A stretch of 54,847 bases of DNA from an uncultured Oscillibacter sp. (GTDB lineage Bacteria > Bacillota > Clostridia > Oscillospirales > Oscillospiraceae). Each line of letters begins with the position of its first letter. Within the stretch, counting starts at the first letter, position 1. The notes under the pieces were generated by a model, which saw nothing but the letters and a program-made list of their open reading frames with translations, had not been told where the DNA came from and did no database searches. Positions 9,014 to 17,452 of this stretch are shown one piece after another. The stretch covers positions 1-54,847 of the forward strand of contig CAJOHW010000031.1 of assembly GCA_905234565.1 (NCBI GenBank), given 5' to 3'. Made by a program: the position numbers and the translations under genes.

Positions 9014-9733
9014 ATGGCGGAGCCGGTTTACAGACGGGTCCTGCTGAAGCTCAGCGGGGAGGCCCTGGCGGGAGGCCGGGGCACAGGACTGGATTTTGCC
9101 CTCATGGGCCGGATCTGCGGCGTACTGAAGGAATGCCGGGATCTGGGGGTGCAGATGGGCGTAGTCATCGGCGGCGGCAACTTCTGGCGGGGGGCCAAGG
9201 CGGATCAGATGGAGCGTTCCCGGGCGGATCAGATGGGAATGCTGGCCACCATTATGAACTGCCTTGCCTTCGGGGAGTGCTGTGAGCGCAGCGGCCTCAC
9301 CGCCCGGGTCATGAGCGCCTTGGAAATGCCGGCGGTGGCGGAGTTCTACGACCGCCGGAAGGCCGTGGAGTACCTGGAAGCGGGAGACGTGGTGATCTTC
9401 GGCGGCGGCACAGGCTGTCCCTACTTCTCCACGGACACGGGGGCGGCTCTCCGGGCGGTGCAGATTGGCGCGGATGTGATACTCCTGGCTAAGAACATCG
9501 ACGGCGTCTACACCGCCGATCCCGCGAAAGTCCCAGACGCGAAGCGTTACGACAAGGTGTCCTATGAGGAGGTGCTGGCAAAGAAACTGGGGGTCATGGA
9601 TCTGACCGCCACGTCCCTGGCCATGGACAACCACGTCCCCGCCCTGGTGTTCGCCCTGAAAGATCCCCGGAACATCCTCCGGGCCGTCACGGGCGAGGCC
9701 GTGGGGACCCTTGTAGGAGAACGCGCTCTTTAA
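9014..9733 (+). CDS. pyrH: UMP kinase
   Basis: This is a 239-residue bacterial UMP kinase of the amino acid kinase fold. It phosphorylates UMP to UDP with ATP in the cytosol. The N-terminal RRVLLKLSGEALAG loop, VIGGGNFWRGAK, MGMLATIMNCLAF (UMP site) and GTGCPYFSTDTGAALRA (nucleotide site) are all present. The ATG is preceded by AAGGAGGATATGGT, an ideal ribosome-binding site. The usual rpsB-tsf neighbours are missing upstream, where a GGDEF/EAL-like gene ends 35 bp away. Downstream come frr, uppS and cdsA in the classical order. Confidence 0.97.
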   Translation: MAEPVYRRVLLKLSGEALAGGRGTGLDFALMGRICGVLKECRDLGVQMGVVIGGGNFWRGAKADQMERSRADQMGMLATIMNCLAFGECCERSGLTARVMSALEMPAVAEFYDRRKAVEYLEAGDVVIFGGGTGCPYFSTDTGAALRAVQIGADVILLAKNIDGVYTADPAKVPDAKRYDKVSYEEVLAKKLGVMDLTATSLAMDNHVPALVFALKDPRNILRAVTGEAVGTLVGERAL

Positions 9734-9852
9734 GTTTCGCCGCACTTTCGGCCGCTGCCACGGCAGCCAGAGGCAAATCGAATCGCTCCCAAGGATAAAA
9801 CAGTTTCTACCGCGTTGACACGGCGCATAGACTTTGAAAGGAAGGGTTTCGT

Positions 9853-10410
9853 ATGTTAAAGGACGAGTACAAGGTCTACGAGGAGAAGATGAAAAAGAGC
9901 ATTGACTCCGTGGCGGGGGACTTCGCCGCCGTGCGGGCGGGGCGGGCCAACGCCGCCGTGCTGGACCGGATCCAGGCGGATTACTACGGCTCTCCCACGC
10001 CTATCCAGCAGATTGCCGCCATCTCCTCCCCGGATCCCCGGACGCTTCTGATCTCCCCCTGGGACAAATCCGCCCTGCGGCCCATTGAACGGGCCATTCA
10101 GAACTCGGACCTGGGGATCCATCCCCAGAACGACGGCACGTCCCTGCGCCTGAGCTTTCCCCAGCTGACGGAGGAGCGCCGCAAGGAACTGGTGAAGCAG
10201 ATCCGCAAGTATGCCGAGGGGGGGAAAGTCGCTATCCGGAACATCCGCCGGGACGCCGTGGAGCACTTCAAGAAGCTGGAAAAGAAGTCCGAGATCACGG
10301 AGGACGATCTGAAAACCGCGGAGAAGGATCTGCAAAAGCTCACTGACGACAACTGCAAGGCCCTTGACGAGCTGCTGGCGAAAAAGGAAAAGGAACTGAT
10401 GGCGGTATGA
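9853..10410 (+). CDS. frr: Ribosome recycling factor
   Basis: This is a 185-residue RRF, the standard length. With EF-G it splits post-termination ribosomes. The family patterns VRAGRANAAVLDRIQADYYG, YGSPTPIQQIA and LTEERRKELVKQIRKYAEGG are present and the helical arm is complete. It starts at an ATG preceded by AAAGGAAGGG. A 119-bp gap separates it from pyrH, and its stop overlaps the start of uppS by 4 bases (ATGA), indicating translational coupling. Confidence 0.97.
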   Translation: MLKDEYKVYEEKMKKSIDSVAGDFAAVRAGRANAAVLDRIQADYYGSPTPIQQIAAISSPDPRTLLISPWDKSALRPIERAIQNSDLGIHPQNDGTSLRLSFPQLTEERRKELVKQIRKYAEGGKVAIRNIRRDAVEHFKKLEKKSEITEDDLKTAEKDLQKLTDDNCKALDELLAKKEKELMAV

Positions 10411-11141
10411 GCGGAGGAAACACGGCGGCGGGGCAGGAACTGCCTCGCCACATTGCGATTATTATGGACGGCAACGGCCGCTGGGCGAAAAAGCGGGGCC
10501 TGCCCCGGTCCGTGGGACATAAGGCCGGGGCGGAGACCCTGCGGCGGATCCAGGCCTACTGCCACAAAATCGGCATCCGGTACCTGACAGGCTACGCCTT
10601 CTCCACGGAGAACTGGAAGCGGTCCCAGGAGGAAGTCAATGCCATTATGGCCCTGTTCCGGCACTATCTGCTGGAAGCCATTGAGAGTTTGGAGCGGGAC
10701 CATGTGCGCCTCCACTTCTTCGGGGACATGGGGCCTATCTCCCCGGAACTGCTGGAACTGGTTCACCGTACCGATGACATCAGCGCCCATCTGCCGGAGG
10801 ACTACTTCCACGCCAACGTCTGTTTGAACTACGGGGGCCGGGACGAGATTGTCCGGGCGGCCCGGAAGTTCGCGGCGGACTGCGCGGCGGGACGGCGGCG
10901 TCCGGAGGACCTGGACGAGGGGCTTTTCGCCAACCTCCTGGATACCGCCGGGACGCCGGATCCGGATCTCTTTATCCGTCCCGGGGGGGAACTGCGCCTG
11001 AGCAACTTCCTCCTGTGGCAGAGCGCCTACGCGGAGTTCTACTTTACGGATACCCTGTGGCCCGACTTCACCACGGAGGAGATCGACCGGGCCATTGACG
11101 CCTACCGGAACCGGGAGCGCCGCTTCGGAGGCGCGAAATAA
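10407..11141 (+). CDS. uppS: Isoprenyl (undecaprenyl) diphosphate synthase
   Basis: This is a 244-residue cis-prenyltransferase that condenses isopentenyl diphosphate onto farnesyl diphosphate to make the C55 carrier for peptidoglycan and other wall polymers. The signature IIMDGNGRWAKKRGLPRSVG contains the catalytic Asp. The block LFIRPGGELRLSNFLLWQ and the C-terminal TDTLWPDF segment are typical. The start overlaps the frr stop by ATGA. The cdsA start follows 24 bp after the stop. Confidence 0.96.
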   Translation: MSGGNTAAGQELPRHIAIIMDGNGRWAKKRGLPRSVGHKAGAETLRRIQAYCHKIGIRYLTGYAFSTENWKRSQEEVNAIMALFRHYLLEAIESLERDHVRLHFFGDMGPISPELLELVHRTDDISAHLPEDYFHANVCLNYGGRDEIVRAARKFAADCAAGRRRPEDLDEGLFANLLDTAGTPDPDLFIRPGGELRLSNFLLWQSAYAEFYFTDTLWPDFTTEEIDRAIDAYRNRERRFGGAK

Positions 11142-11165
11142 GAGGACATCAGAGAGGAACGGAAG

Positions 11166-11969
11166 ATGAAATCGAGAATTCTGGTGGCGGTGGCGGGGCT
11201 TCCCCTGCTGGTGTGGATTGTGCTGTGGGCGCGGATAGGCTGGATGATGGGGGCCCTGGGACTGCTGTCGGGAATCGGGGCCTGGGAACTGCAAAAGTGC
11301 GTCAGCCGGGGGAACCCGGGGCCTATGGGGATCTGCGCGGGGGTGTGGGCGGCGCTGATGACGGCGGAATCCGCCCTGGACCCCCGGTCCGCCTACTCCC
11401 TGGCGGCGGGCATGGTGACGGCCCTCTTTGCCTGGGCGGTTTTGAAGGGGGGCGCGGTGCCGCCGGACCGGATCTTTGCGGGAATCTTCTCCGGCGTGTG
11501 CGTGGCCTGCTCCTTCGGATCCTTTCTGCGGGTCAGTCTGGCGGGGCTGCCCCGGGGATATTTGCTTCTGCCCTTCGTGCTGAGCTTTGCCTGTGACACC
11601 TGTGCCTTCTTCGCCGGACGGTCCCTGGGACGGCACAAGCTGGCCCCCAAAGTCAGCCCCCATAAGACCGTGGAGGGGGCTGTGGGAGGGCTTCTGGGTG
11701 CCGCCGCCGCCGGAATCCTCTTTGCCGTCATCATAAACCGGGCCGCCGGGGAGAGCCTGTCCTATCTCGGCATGGGGGGACTGTCCCTGCTGTGCGGCGC
11801 CACGGCCCAGATCGGGGACCTGAGCTTCTCCCTGATCAAGCGGCAGTACGGCGTGAAGGACTACGGGCGGCTGTTCTTAGAACACGGCGGCGTGCTGGAC
11901 CGGTTTGACAGCGTGCTGTTTGTGGCCCCGGTGGTGGAACAGTTCCTGCTGTCCATGACCGCCCGATGA
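11166..11969 (+). CDS. cdsA: Phosphatidate cytidylyltransferase
   Basis: This is a 267-residue polytopic membrane enzyme making CDP-diacylglycerol from phosphatidate and CTP for phospholipid synthesis. Several membrane helices precede the CTP-transferase signature near the C terminus: SLIKRQYGVKDYGRLF followed by HGGVLDRFDS. The signature usually reads PGHGG; here the two preceding residues are Leu-Glu, a noticeable deviation, while the metal-binding Asp residues are kept. A good RBS (GAGGAACGGAAG) precedes the ATG. The order frr-uppS-cdsA supports the identity. Confidence 0.93.
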   Translation: MKSRILVAVAGLPLLVWIVLWARIGWMMGALGLLSGIGAWELQKCVSRGNPGPMGICAGVWAALMTAESALDPRSAYSLAAGMVTALFAWAVLKGGAVPPDRIFAGIFSGVCVACSFGSFLRVSLAGLPRGYLLLPFVLSFACDTCAFFAGRSLGRHKLAPKVSPHKTVEGAVGGLLGAAAAGILFAVIINRAAGESLSYLGMGGLSLLCGATAQIGDLSFSLIKRQYGVKDYGRLFLEHGGVLDRFDSVLFVAPVVEQFLLSMTAR

Positions 11970-12001
11970 GGCGTCATCCCATAGAGGAAGAAGGAGAGAG
12001 T

Positions 12002-12784
12002 ATGGAGCAAAGACCGCGTTCCCTGCCCCGGACCACCACCCGTTCCCTGAAACTCATCGCCCTTGTCACCATGTTCCTCGACCACGCGGGGGTGGCCGTG
12101 GGACGGCAGCTCTTTGGCATCTCAGGTTATTGGACCATGCGGTCCATCGGGCGGATTGCCTTTCCCCTGTTCGCCTTTTTGCTGGTGGAGGGCTTCCGCC
12201 ACACCCGCAGCCGCCGGAAATATCTGCGAAATCTGTTGATCTTCGCGGCGGTATCGGAACTGCCCTTTGACCTGCTGTTCTGGGGTTGGCAGGACCGGGG
12301 ACAGGGCTGCAACATCTTTTGGACCTTAGCCCTGGGACTGCTGGGCATGATGGCGGCGGAGGCCGTCAAGACGTGGCTCCGGGATCGGCCCGCCCCGGTG
12401 CGGGGACTGGGCGTTTTGCTGGGGATGCTGTGCTTTGTCATTCTTGCCCTGGCGGCGGATATCCTCCGCACGGATTACGGGGACTGGGGCGTGGCGTTGA
12501 TTGCCGTGCTTTATTACACCGACGCCCTGGCCCGGATATTCCCGGAACAGGCCCCCCGCTGGCGTCTGCTGGCCAACGCCCTGTCCGCCTGCGGGATCCT
12601 CCTGTGGATGTCCTGTTACGATCTGAGCGTGGGCTTTCTGAATGAGAGCCGGGGAGCGGCGGCGATACTGCCGTTGCTGCTGTACAGCGGGGAGCGGGGG
12701 AATTACCGCCTGCCCAAGTGGTTCTTCTACGGGTTCTATCCCGCCCATTTGACGGCGCTGCTGCTGCTCAGCCGGCTGGTATGA
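12002..12784 (+). CDS. TraX-like polytopic membrane protein
   Basis: This protein of about 260 residues has seven to nine predicted membrane helices. It matches the TraX family (named after the F-pilin acetylase) in its N-terminal pattern LKLIALVTMFLDHAGVAVGR and in RIAFPLFAFLLVEGFRHTRS. The family is broadly acyltransferase-like and its substrate in clostridia is unknown. The start is taken as the ATG at 12002 because GAAGAAGGAGAG lies just upstream. An in-frame ATG at 11966 overlaps the cdsA stop but has no ribosome-binding site. It sits between cdsA and an MNT gene in the isoprenoid/lipid run. Confidence 0.8.
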   Translation: MEQRPRSLPRTTTRSLKLIALVTMFLDHAGVAVGRQLFGISGYWTMRSIGRIAFPLFAFLLVEGFRHTRSRRKYLRNLLIFAAVSELPFDLLFWGWQDRGQGCNIFWTLALGLLGMMAAEAVKTWLRDRPAPVRGLGVLLGMLCFVILALAADILRTDYGDWGVALIAVLYYTDALARIFPEQAPRWRLLANALSACGILLWMSCYDLSVGFLNESRGAAAILPLLLYSGERGNYRLPKWFFYGFYPAHLTALLLLSRLV

Positions 12785-12801
12785 GAGAAGGGAGGTCCAT
12801 C

Positions 12802-13098
12802 ATGGCGGACTACGGGGCCATCCGGGACGCCGTTGCGACGATAGCCCGGAAACATGGCGTAGAGCGGGTCTCCCTGTTTGGTTCCCGGGCCAGGGGCGAC
12901 AACCGTTTGGACAGTGACTACGATTTTCTGGTGACAAAAGGGGCCATGACCACGCTGTGGAAATTCGCCGCCTTTTGGGAGGATTTAGAGCGGGTTTTGT
13001 GTGCCCCGGCAGATATTGTCACAGAGGGAACCCCGGACCGGGATCTGCTGGCGGAGGCGAAAAAGGACGCGGTGCTGCTGTATGAACGATCACACTGA
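12802..13098 (+). CDS. Orphan MNT-type nucleotidyltransferase
   Basis: This 98-residue protein is a minimal nucleotidyltransferase (pol-beta superfamily). The motif is GSRARGDNRLDSDYDF, giving the G-S...D-x-D metal-binding site, and a third acidic strand is likely in ADIVTEG. The ATG at 12802 follows GAAGGGAGG. Such proteins are often antitoxins that AMPylate HEPN toxins encoded next door, but no HEPN gene is present here: traX-like lies 17 bp upstream and dxr 75 bp downstream. It may be a lone modifier or a relic of a HEPN/MNT pair. Confidence 0.82.
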   Translation: MADYGAIRDAVATIARKHGVERVSLFGSRARGDNRLDSDYDFLVTKGAMTTLWKFAAFWEDLERVLCAPADIVTEGTPDRDLLAEAKKDAVLLYERSH

Positions 13099-13173
13099 TC
13101 GGCCAGCCTGTCCCGCCCGGTCAGAGAAACATCGATCACGCAATCTATGAAACTATGAAAAGCAGGTGCGGAT

Positions 13174-14304
13174 ATGGAAAAGACGCTTTCCATCTTAGGC
13201 TCCACCGGCTCTATCGGGCGGCAGACCCTGGAGGTGGCGGAGGAACTGGATCTGAGGGTGGAGGCCCTGACGGCCAACTCCGGCGTGGAACAATTAGAGG
13301 CCCAGGCCCGGCGGTGGAAACCCAAACTGGCGGTGCTGGCGGACGAGGCCGCGGCGGCGGATCTGGCGGTCCGTCTGGCGGACACGGAGGTGAAAGTCCT
13401 GGGCGGGGCCAGGGCCCTGGAAGAGGCCGCCGTAGCGGGGGACATTGTGGTCACCGCCGTGGTGGGTATGGTGGGGCTGAAACCCACCATTGCCGCTATC
13501 CGGGCGGGAAAACGGATCGCCCTGGCCAATAAGGAGACCTTGGTGTGCGCCGGGGAACTGGTGGTGGACGCGGCGGATAAGTACGGTGCCCAGATCATTC
13601 CCGTGGACTCCGAACACTCCGCCATTTTCCAGTGCCTCCAATGCTGCGCCCACGGCCAGGAGGTGCGCAAGCTGATTCTCACCTGTTCCGGCGGGCCCTT
13701 TTACGGGATGTCCTGGGAACAGATGGGCATGATGACGAAAGAGGACGCCCTGCGGCATCCCAACTGGCGCATGGGGCCCAAAATCACCGTGGACTGCGCC
13801 ACGTTGATGAACAAGGGCCTGGAAGTCATTGAGGCCATGCGGCTGTACCGTCTGCCTCTGGAACAGGTGGAGGTGGCGATTCACCGCCAGAGCATCGTCC
13901 ACTCCCTGGTGGAGTACCGGGACGGGGCGGTTTTGGCCCAGCTGGGCACGCCGGATATGCGCCTGCCCATCCGGTACGCCATCACCTATCCCAACCGGGC
14001 GGAAAGCCCCCTGGAACCCTTAGACCTTTTCTCCTGCCCGCCTCTGACCTTTGAAAGGCCGGACCGGGAGGCGTTTCCCTGCCTGCGCCTGGCGGAGGAG
14101 GCGGCGGAGGAGGGCGGCACCGCCTGCGCTGTGCTGAACGCCGCCAATGAGGAGGCGGTGCGGCTGTTCCTGCTGGACCGCATCGGCTTCTATGACATCC
14201 CCCGTCTGGTGGCCCGGGCCCGGAATGCCGTGAAAACCGTGGCGCAGCCCACCTTGCAGGACATCTTGGAGGCCGACGCGGAGGCCAGGGCCCAGGTGTT
14301 CTAA
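13174..14304 (+). CDS. dxr: 1-deoxy-D-xylulose 5-phosphate reductoisomerase
   Basis: This 376-residue enzyme carries out the first committed step of the MEP pathway, converting DXP to MEP with NADPH and a divalent metal. The NADPH-binding GSTGSIGRQTLEVAEE is at the N terminus. The catalytic metal site PVDSEHSAIFQCL and the loop with the substrate-binding Ser/His (SGGPFYG, HPNWRMGPKITVD) are present. The start ATG follows AGCAGGTGCGGAT. It lies in the same-direction run with rseP and ispG, a common arrangement in Firmicutes. Confidence 0.96.
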   Translation: MEKTLSILGSTGSIGRQTLEVAEELDLRVEALTANSGVEQLEAQARRWKPKLAVLADEAAAADLAVRLADTEVKVLGGARALEEAAVAGDIVVTAVVGMVGLKPTIAAIRAGKRIALANKETLVCAGELVVDAADKYGAQIIPVDSEHSAIFQCLQCCAHGQEVRKLILTCSGGPFYGMSWEQMGMMTKEDALRHPNWRMGPKITVDCATLMNKGLEVIEAMRLYRLPLEQVEVAIHRQSIVHSLVEYRDGAVLAQLGTPDMRLPIRYAITYPNRAESPLEPLDLFSCPPLTFERPDREAFPCLRLAEEAAEEGGTACAVLNAANEEAVRLFLLDRIGFYDIPRLVARARNAVKTVAQPTLQDILEADAEARAQVF

Positions 14305-14344
14305 GGCTTTCATTTCTCTGTTTTTCTTGGTTTTAGGAGCGTTT

Positions 14345-15427
14345 ATGAGACCACTGTTTATCCTTGCGGCCATTTTGATTTTCGGCATTCTCATCGCCCT
14401 GCATGAACTGGGCCACTGCGTAGTGGCGAAGCTGTGCGGCGTGAAGGTCAACGAGTACTCCATCGGCATGGGGCCTCTGATCTGGCAGCGGCAGGGGAAA
14501 GAAACCCTGTACTCCCTCCGGGCCCTGCCCATCGGCGGCTACTGCGCCATGGAGGGGGAGGACGAGGACACGGGAGATCCCCGGTCCTTTGTGCGCCAGC
14601 CGGGATGGAAGAAATTCCTGATCCTCTCCGCCGGATGCGCCATGAACTTTCTCACCGGCGTGGTGCTGATTCTGTGCCTGTTCTGGGGGGTCTCCGCCTA
14701 CTACGTGGACACCCTCTCCGGCTTCGCCCCGGGGTTCCCTTTAGAGGGAGAGGATGGCCTCATGGCCGGGGACCTGTTCTATAAAATCGACGGCTACCGG
14801 ACCTATACCAGCGGGGACGCCTCTATGTTCCTGAGCTATCACCAGGGGGACACCATCGATCTGGTGATGCTCCGGGACGGGAAGAAAGTCGTCCTGAAGG
14901 ACTTCCCCATGGTCCGGCAGGAGTATGAGACTGGGGACGGGGGCACCTATACGGGCTTCGGGCTGTATCTGGGACGGCAGGCGGAGGAGGCCAATTTTGC
15001 CGTGACGATGAAATATACGGGGCTGTATGCCCTGAAATTCGTCCAGCTGGTGCGCTTCAGCCTGGTGCAGCTCTTAACCGGAGGGGCCTCCTTCCAGGAC
15101 CTCAGCGGCCCGGTGGGGATTGTGGCCCAGATCTCGGATATGGGGGCCCAGTCGGAGTCGGCGGAGGACGCCGCCTTAAATATCCTCTACTTTGCCGCCT
15201 TTATCGCGGTGAATTTGGCGGTAATGAACCTGCTGCCCATTCCCGCCCTGGACGGGGGGCGGATCCTCTTTTTGGCGCTGGACGCCATTGGCATGGCCCT
15301 GTTCCGGCGGAAGGTGCCGGAGAAGTATCAGGAGATGGTGAACGCCGTGGGCATGGCGCTGCTGCTGGGGCTCATGGCCCTGGTGACGGTGCAGGACGTG
15401 GTAAAACTGCTGGCCGGGTCCACTTAA
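14345..15427 (+). CDS. rseP: Site-2 protease RseP/RasP
   Basis: This protein of about 360 residues is an intramembrane zinc metalloprotease that cleaves anti-sigma factors and other membrane peptides. The zinc motif HELGH is in the first membrane helix (residues about 21-25). A single PDZ-like region spans about 120-200. The second zinc ligand motif is MNLLPIPALDGGRI near the C terminus. The ATG at 14345 follows TTAGGAGCG and is preferred over an upstream TTG. It is flanked by dxr and ispG. Confidence 0.94.
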   Translation: MRPLFILAAILIFGILIALHELGHCVVAKLCGVKVNEYSIGMGPLIWQRQGKETLYSLRALPIGGYCAMEGEDEDTGDPRSFVRQPGWKKFLILSAGCAMNFLTGVVLILCLFWGVSAYYVDTLSGFAPGFPLEGEDGLMAGDLFYKIDGYRTYTSGDASMFLSYHQGDTIDLVMLRDGKKVVLKDFPMVRQEYETGDGGTYTGFGLYLGRQAEEANFAVTMKYTGLYALKFVQLVRFSLVQLLTGGASFQDLSGPVGIVAQISDMGAQSESAEDAALNILYFAAFIAVNLAVMNLLPIPALDGGRILFLALDAIGMALFRRKVPEKYQEMVNAVGMALLLGLMALVTVQDVVKLLAGST

Positions 15428-15478
15428 TATCCCGGATCTTCCCGGATCCCCCAGCGTATCGACAGGAGAGAGAACACG

Positions 15479-16516
15479 ATGACAAAACGGCTCTTTGTAG
15501 GACAGGTGCCGGTAGGCGGCGGGGCCCCGGTGTCCATCCAGTCCATGTGCAACACGAAAACCCATGACGTGGAGGCTACGGTGGCCCAGATCCGGGCCTT
15601 GGAGGACGCGGGGTGCGAGATCATCCGGGTGGCGGTGCCGGATACGGCGGCGGCGGAGGCCGTGGACAAACTCAAGGCCCGGATTTCCATCCCCCTGATT
15701 GCCGACATCCATTTCAATTACAAGCTGGCTCTGATGTGCGCGGAGCGGGGCATCGACGCCATCCGCATCAACCCCGGCAACATCGGCGGGGAGGACCGGG
15801 TAAAAGCCGTGGCGGAGGCCTGCCGGCGCCGGGGGATTCCCATTCGGGTCGGCGTCAACGGCGGGTCCTTAGAGCGGGAACTGCGGGCCAAATACGGCGG
15901 CGTCACGGCGGAGGCCCTGGTGGAGAGCGCCCTGGGCCACGTGAAACTCTTGAACAAGTTCGATTTTGACGATATCTGCCTCTCCGTCAAGTGTTCCGAC
16001 GTGCCGCTGACCATGGCGGCCTACCGCCTTTTGTCGGAACGGACGGAGTATCCCCTGCACCTGGGGGTTACGGAGGCGGGTACCCCGTCCATGGGGATGG
16101 TAAAATCCGCCATGGGCATCGGGGGACTGCTGTGTTTCGGCATCGGGGACACCATCCGGGTGACGTTGACCGCCGATCCCGTGGAGGAGATCTACGCGGC
16201 AAAAAAGATCTTACGGGCGGCGGGACTGCGGAAGCAGGGGGTGAACCTGATCGCCTGTCCCACCTGCGGCAGAACCCGGATCGATTTGATTGCCCTGGCG
16301 GAGGAGGCAGAGCGGCGTCTGGCGGACTGTGACAAGCCCATCACCGTGGCGGTTATGGGCTGCGCCGTCAACGGTCCGGGGGAGGCCGCCGCCGCGGATA
16401 TCGGCATCGCCGGCGGCGACGGGGAGGGGCTGCTGTTCCGGAAGGGGGAGATTCTGTGCAAACTCCCCCAAGATCAGCTCTTGGACGCCCTCATGGCGGA
16501 GATTGAGAAAGTATAA
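15479..16516 (+). CDS. ispG: 4-hydroxy-3-methylbut-2-enyl diphosphate synthase (flavodoxin/ferredoxin)
   Basis: This 345-residue MEP-pathway enzyme (GcpE) uses a [4Fe-4S] cluster to convert MEcPP to HMBPP. The TIM-barrel start PVSIQSMCNTKTHDV and the C-terminal cluster ligands are present: Cys pair in CPTCGRTRIDL and Cys plus Glu in MGCAVNGPGEA. The start follows GACAGGAGAG. It is the last gene of the plus-strand run and is followed at once by a strong hairpin. Confidence 0.97.
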   Translation: MTKRLFVGQVPVGGGAPVSIQSMCNTKTHDVEATVAQIRALEDAGCEIIRVAVPDTAAAEAVDKLKARISIPLIADIHFNYKLALMCAERGIDAIRINPGNIGGEDRVKAVAEACRRRGIPIRVGVNGGSLERELRAKYGGVTAEALVESALGHVKLLNKFDFDDICLSVKCSDVPLTMAAYRLLSERTEYPLHLGVTEAGTPSMGMVKSAMGIGGLLCFGIGDTIRVTLTADPVEEIYAAKKILRAAGLRKQGVNLIACPTCGRTRIDLIALAEEAERRLADCDKPITVAVMGCAVNGPGEAAAADIGIAGGDGEGLLFRKGEILCKLPQDQLLDALMAEIEKV

Positions 16517-16519
16517 GGG

Positions 16520-16567
16520 ACGGACAGCACCCCGAACCCCCGGCAGGGGTTCGAAGGTGCTGTCCGT
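16520..16567. terminator. Bidirectional hairpin between ispG and thiT
   Basis: A long stem pairs ACGGACAGCACC (16520-16531) with its complement at 16556-16567, and an inner stem pairs CCGAACCCC with GGGGTTCG. It begins 3 bases after the ispG stop and ends 8 bases before the convergent thiT stop. It can therefore terminate both transcripts, although T-runs on each side are short. Confidence 0.8.
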
Positions 16568-16575
16568 GCTTTCTC

Positions 16576-17133
16576 TTACCGCAGATCCTCTCCCAGGATG
16601 AATTTCCGCAGAGGCCGGTACAGTGCGGCGGCAATCACCAGGGCGATGAGGGTATCCAACAGCATATAGGAGCCGTTGTACACCAGGGAGTAGAGGCAGG
16701 GATCGGAGAACTCCATGTTCAGCACTTCCGTGGGGGCCACAATCCGCCACACCGTGATGCCGCTGATGAAGTGGGCAAGGAACCGTCCCGCACAGCCCAG
16801 GACGATGCCCGCGAACAGGCCCCATTTCTTCCCCTTAAAAAGGCCCGCCAGGCCCAGAGGCGTAAAGGCCACCACGTAGTCCAGCAGCAGGGACTGCCAC
16901 GCCACGGCAATGCCCCCGGTGAGCATTTGCAGCAGGCCGTACACAAAGCCCGCCATAAGCCCGGGGCCCAGGCCCCAGCGCACGGCAAAAAAGGGAATGG
17001 CGATCATGTCCGGGGTGATGGACCCGCCGTTGGGCAGTTCATAGAGCTTGACATAGCTCAGCACCTGGGAGATGGCCACCATCATGGCCCCCTCCGTCAG
17101 CATCCTGGTGGTGAGATGGGATTTCGTCTGCAT
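16576..17133 (-). CDS. thiT: Thiamine ECF transporter S component ThiT
   Basis: This 185-residue, six-helix membrane protein is the substrate-binding S component of a thiamine energy-coupling-factor transporter. It has the family traits near the N terminus (RMLTEGAMMVAISQVLSYVK) and the ligand-site region ELPNGGSITPDMIAIPFFAV. The EcfA/T energising module is not in this window. The identity is strongly supported by the TPP riboswitch and attenuator directly upstream. The gene has its own promoter just after the khpB stop. Confidence 0.95.
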   Translation of the reverse strand: MQTKSHLTTRMLTEGAMMVAISQVLSYVKLYELPNGGSITPDMIAIPFFAVRWGLGPGLMAGFVYGLLQMLTGGIAVAWQSLLLDYVVAFTPLGLAGLFKGKKWGLFAGIVLGCAGRFLAHFISGITVWRIVAPTEVLNMEFSDPCLYSLVYNGSYMLLDTLIALVIAAALYRPLRKFILGEDLR

Positions 17134-17150
17134 GGCTGATTCCTCCGTGC

Positions 17151-17192
17151 AAAAAAAGTACCGCGCAACATCCGGCAGATGTCACGCGGTAC
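17151..17192 (-). terminator. Attenuator terminator of the thiT leader
   Basis: On the minus strand a hairpin (GTACCGCG pairing with CGCGGTAC, 17158-17192) is followed by seven T residues. It lies between the TPP aptamer and the thiT start codon. Together they form an off-switch: TPP binding would favour this terminator. The ribosome-binding site and ATG follow within 20 bases. Confidence 0.9.
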
Positions 17193-17209
17193 GGAAAAAA
17201 CTGACCTTG

Positions 17210-17305
17210 CGGTGTTTCCCTACGCCGGCATTACCCGGATCAGGTTAAGGGTCCGCGGGCGGAACTGCCTCGCGTCTCAGCCGGGAACCTCCCAGCGCCC
17301 CATTT
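17210..17305 (-). promoter_or_regulatory. TPP (thiamine pyrophosphate) riboswitch
   Basis: The minus strand carries the conserved THI-box elements: GGGGCGCTGGG at the 5' side, GGCTGAGA in the pyrimidine-sensor helix, then GACCCTTAACCTGATC and GGGTAATGCCGGCGTAGGGA in the pyrophosphate-sensor arm. The aptamer ends about 18 bases before the attenuator hairpin and controls thiT, which agrees with thiamine uptake as the regulated function. Confidence 0.97.
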
Positions 17306-17406
17306 TTCCCGTGCGCTCTCAGGTTTGCAACCGTTCCGCCGTTTCCACGGCAGACAGCAAATCTGATACGCACGGGTCTTATTCGATTGTCACGCAGCCT
17401 GGGGAT

Positions 17407-17435
17407 ATTGTAGCGGCAAGGGCGGCGCTTGTCAA
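17407..17435 (-). promoter_or_regulatory. Promoter of the thiT riboswitch leader
   Basis: The minus strand has TTGACA (17430-17435), a 17-bp spacer and TACAAT (17407-17412), 18 bp past the khpB stop codon. Transcription would begin near 17400, leaving about 95 nt of leader before the TPP aptamer. Confidence 0.88.
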
Positions 17436-17452
17436 GAGGGGGATTGCTTCTC

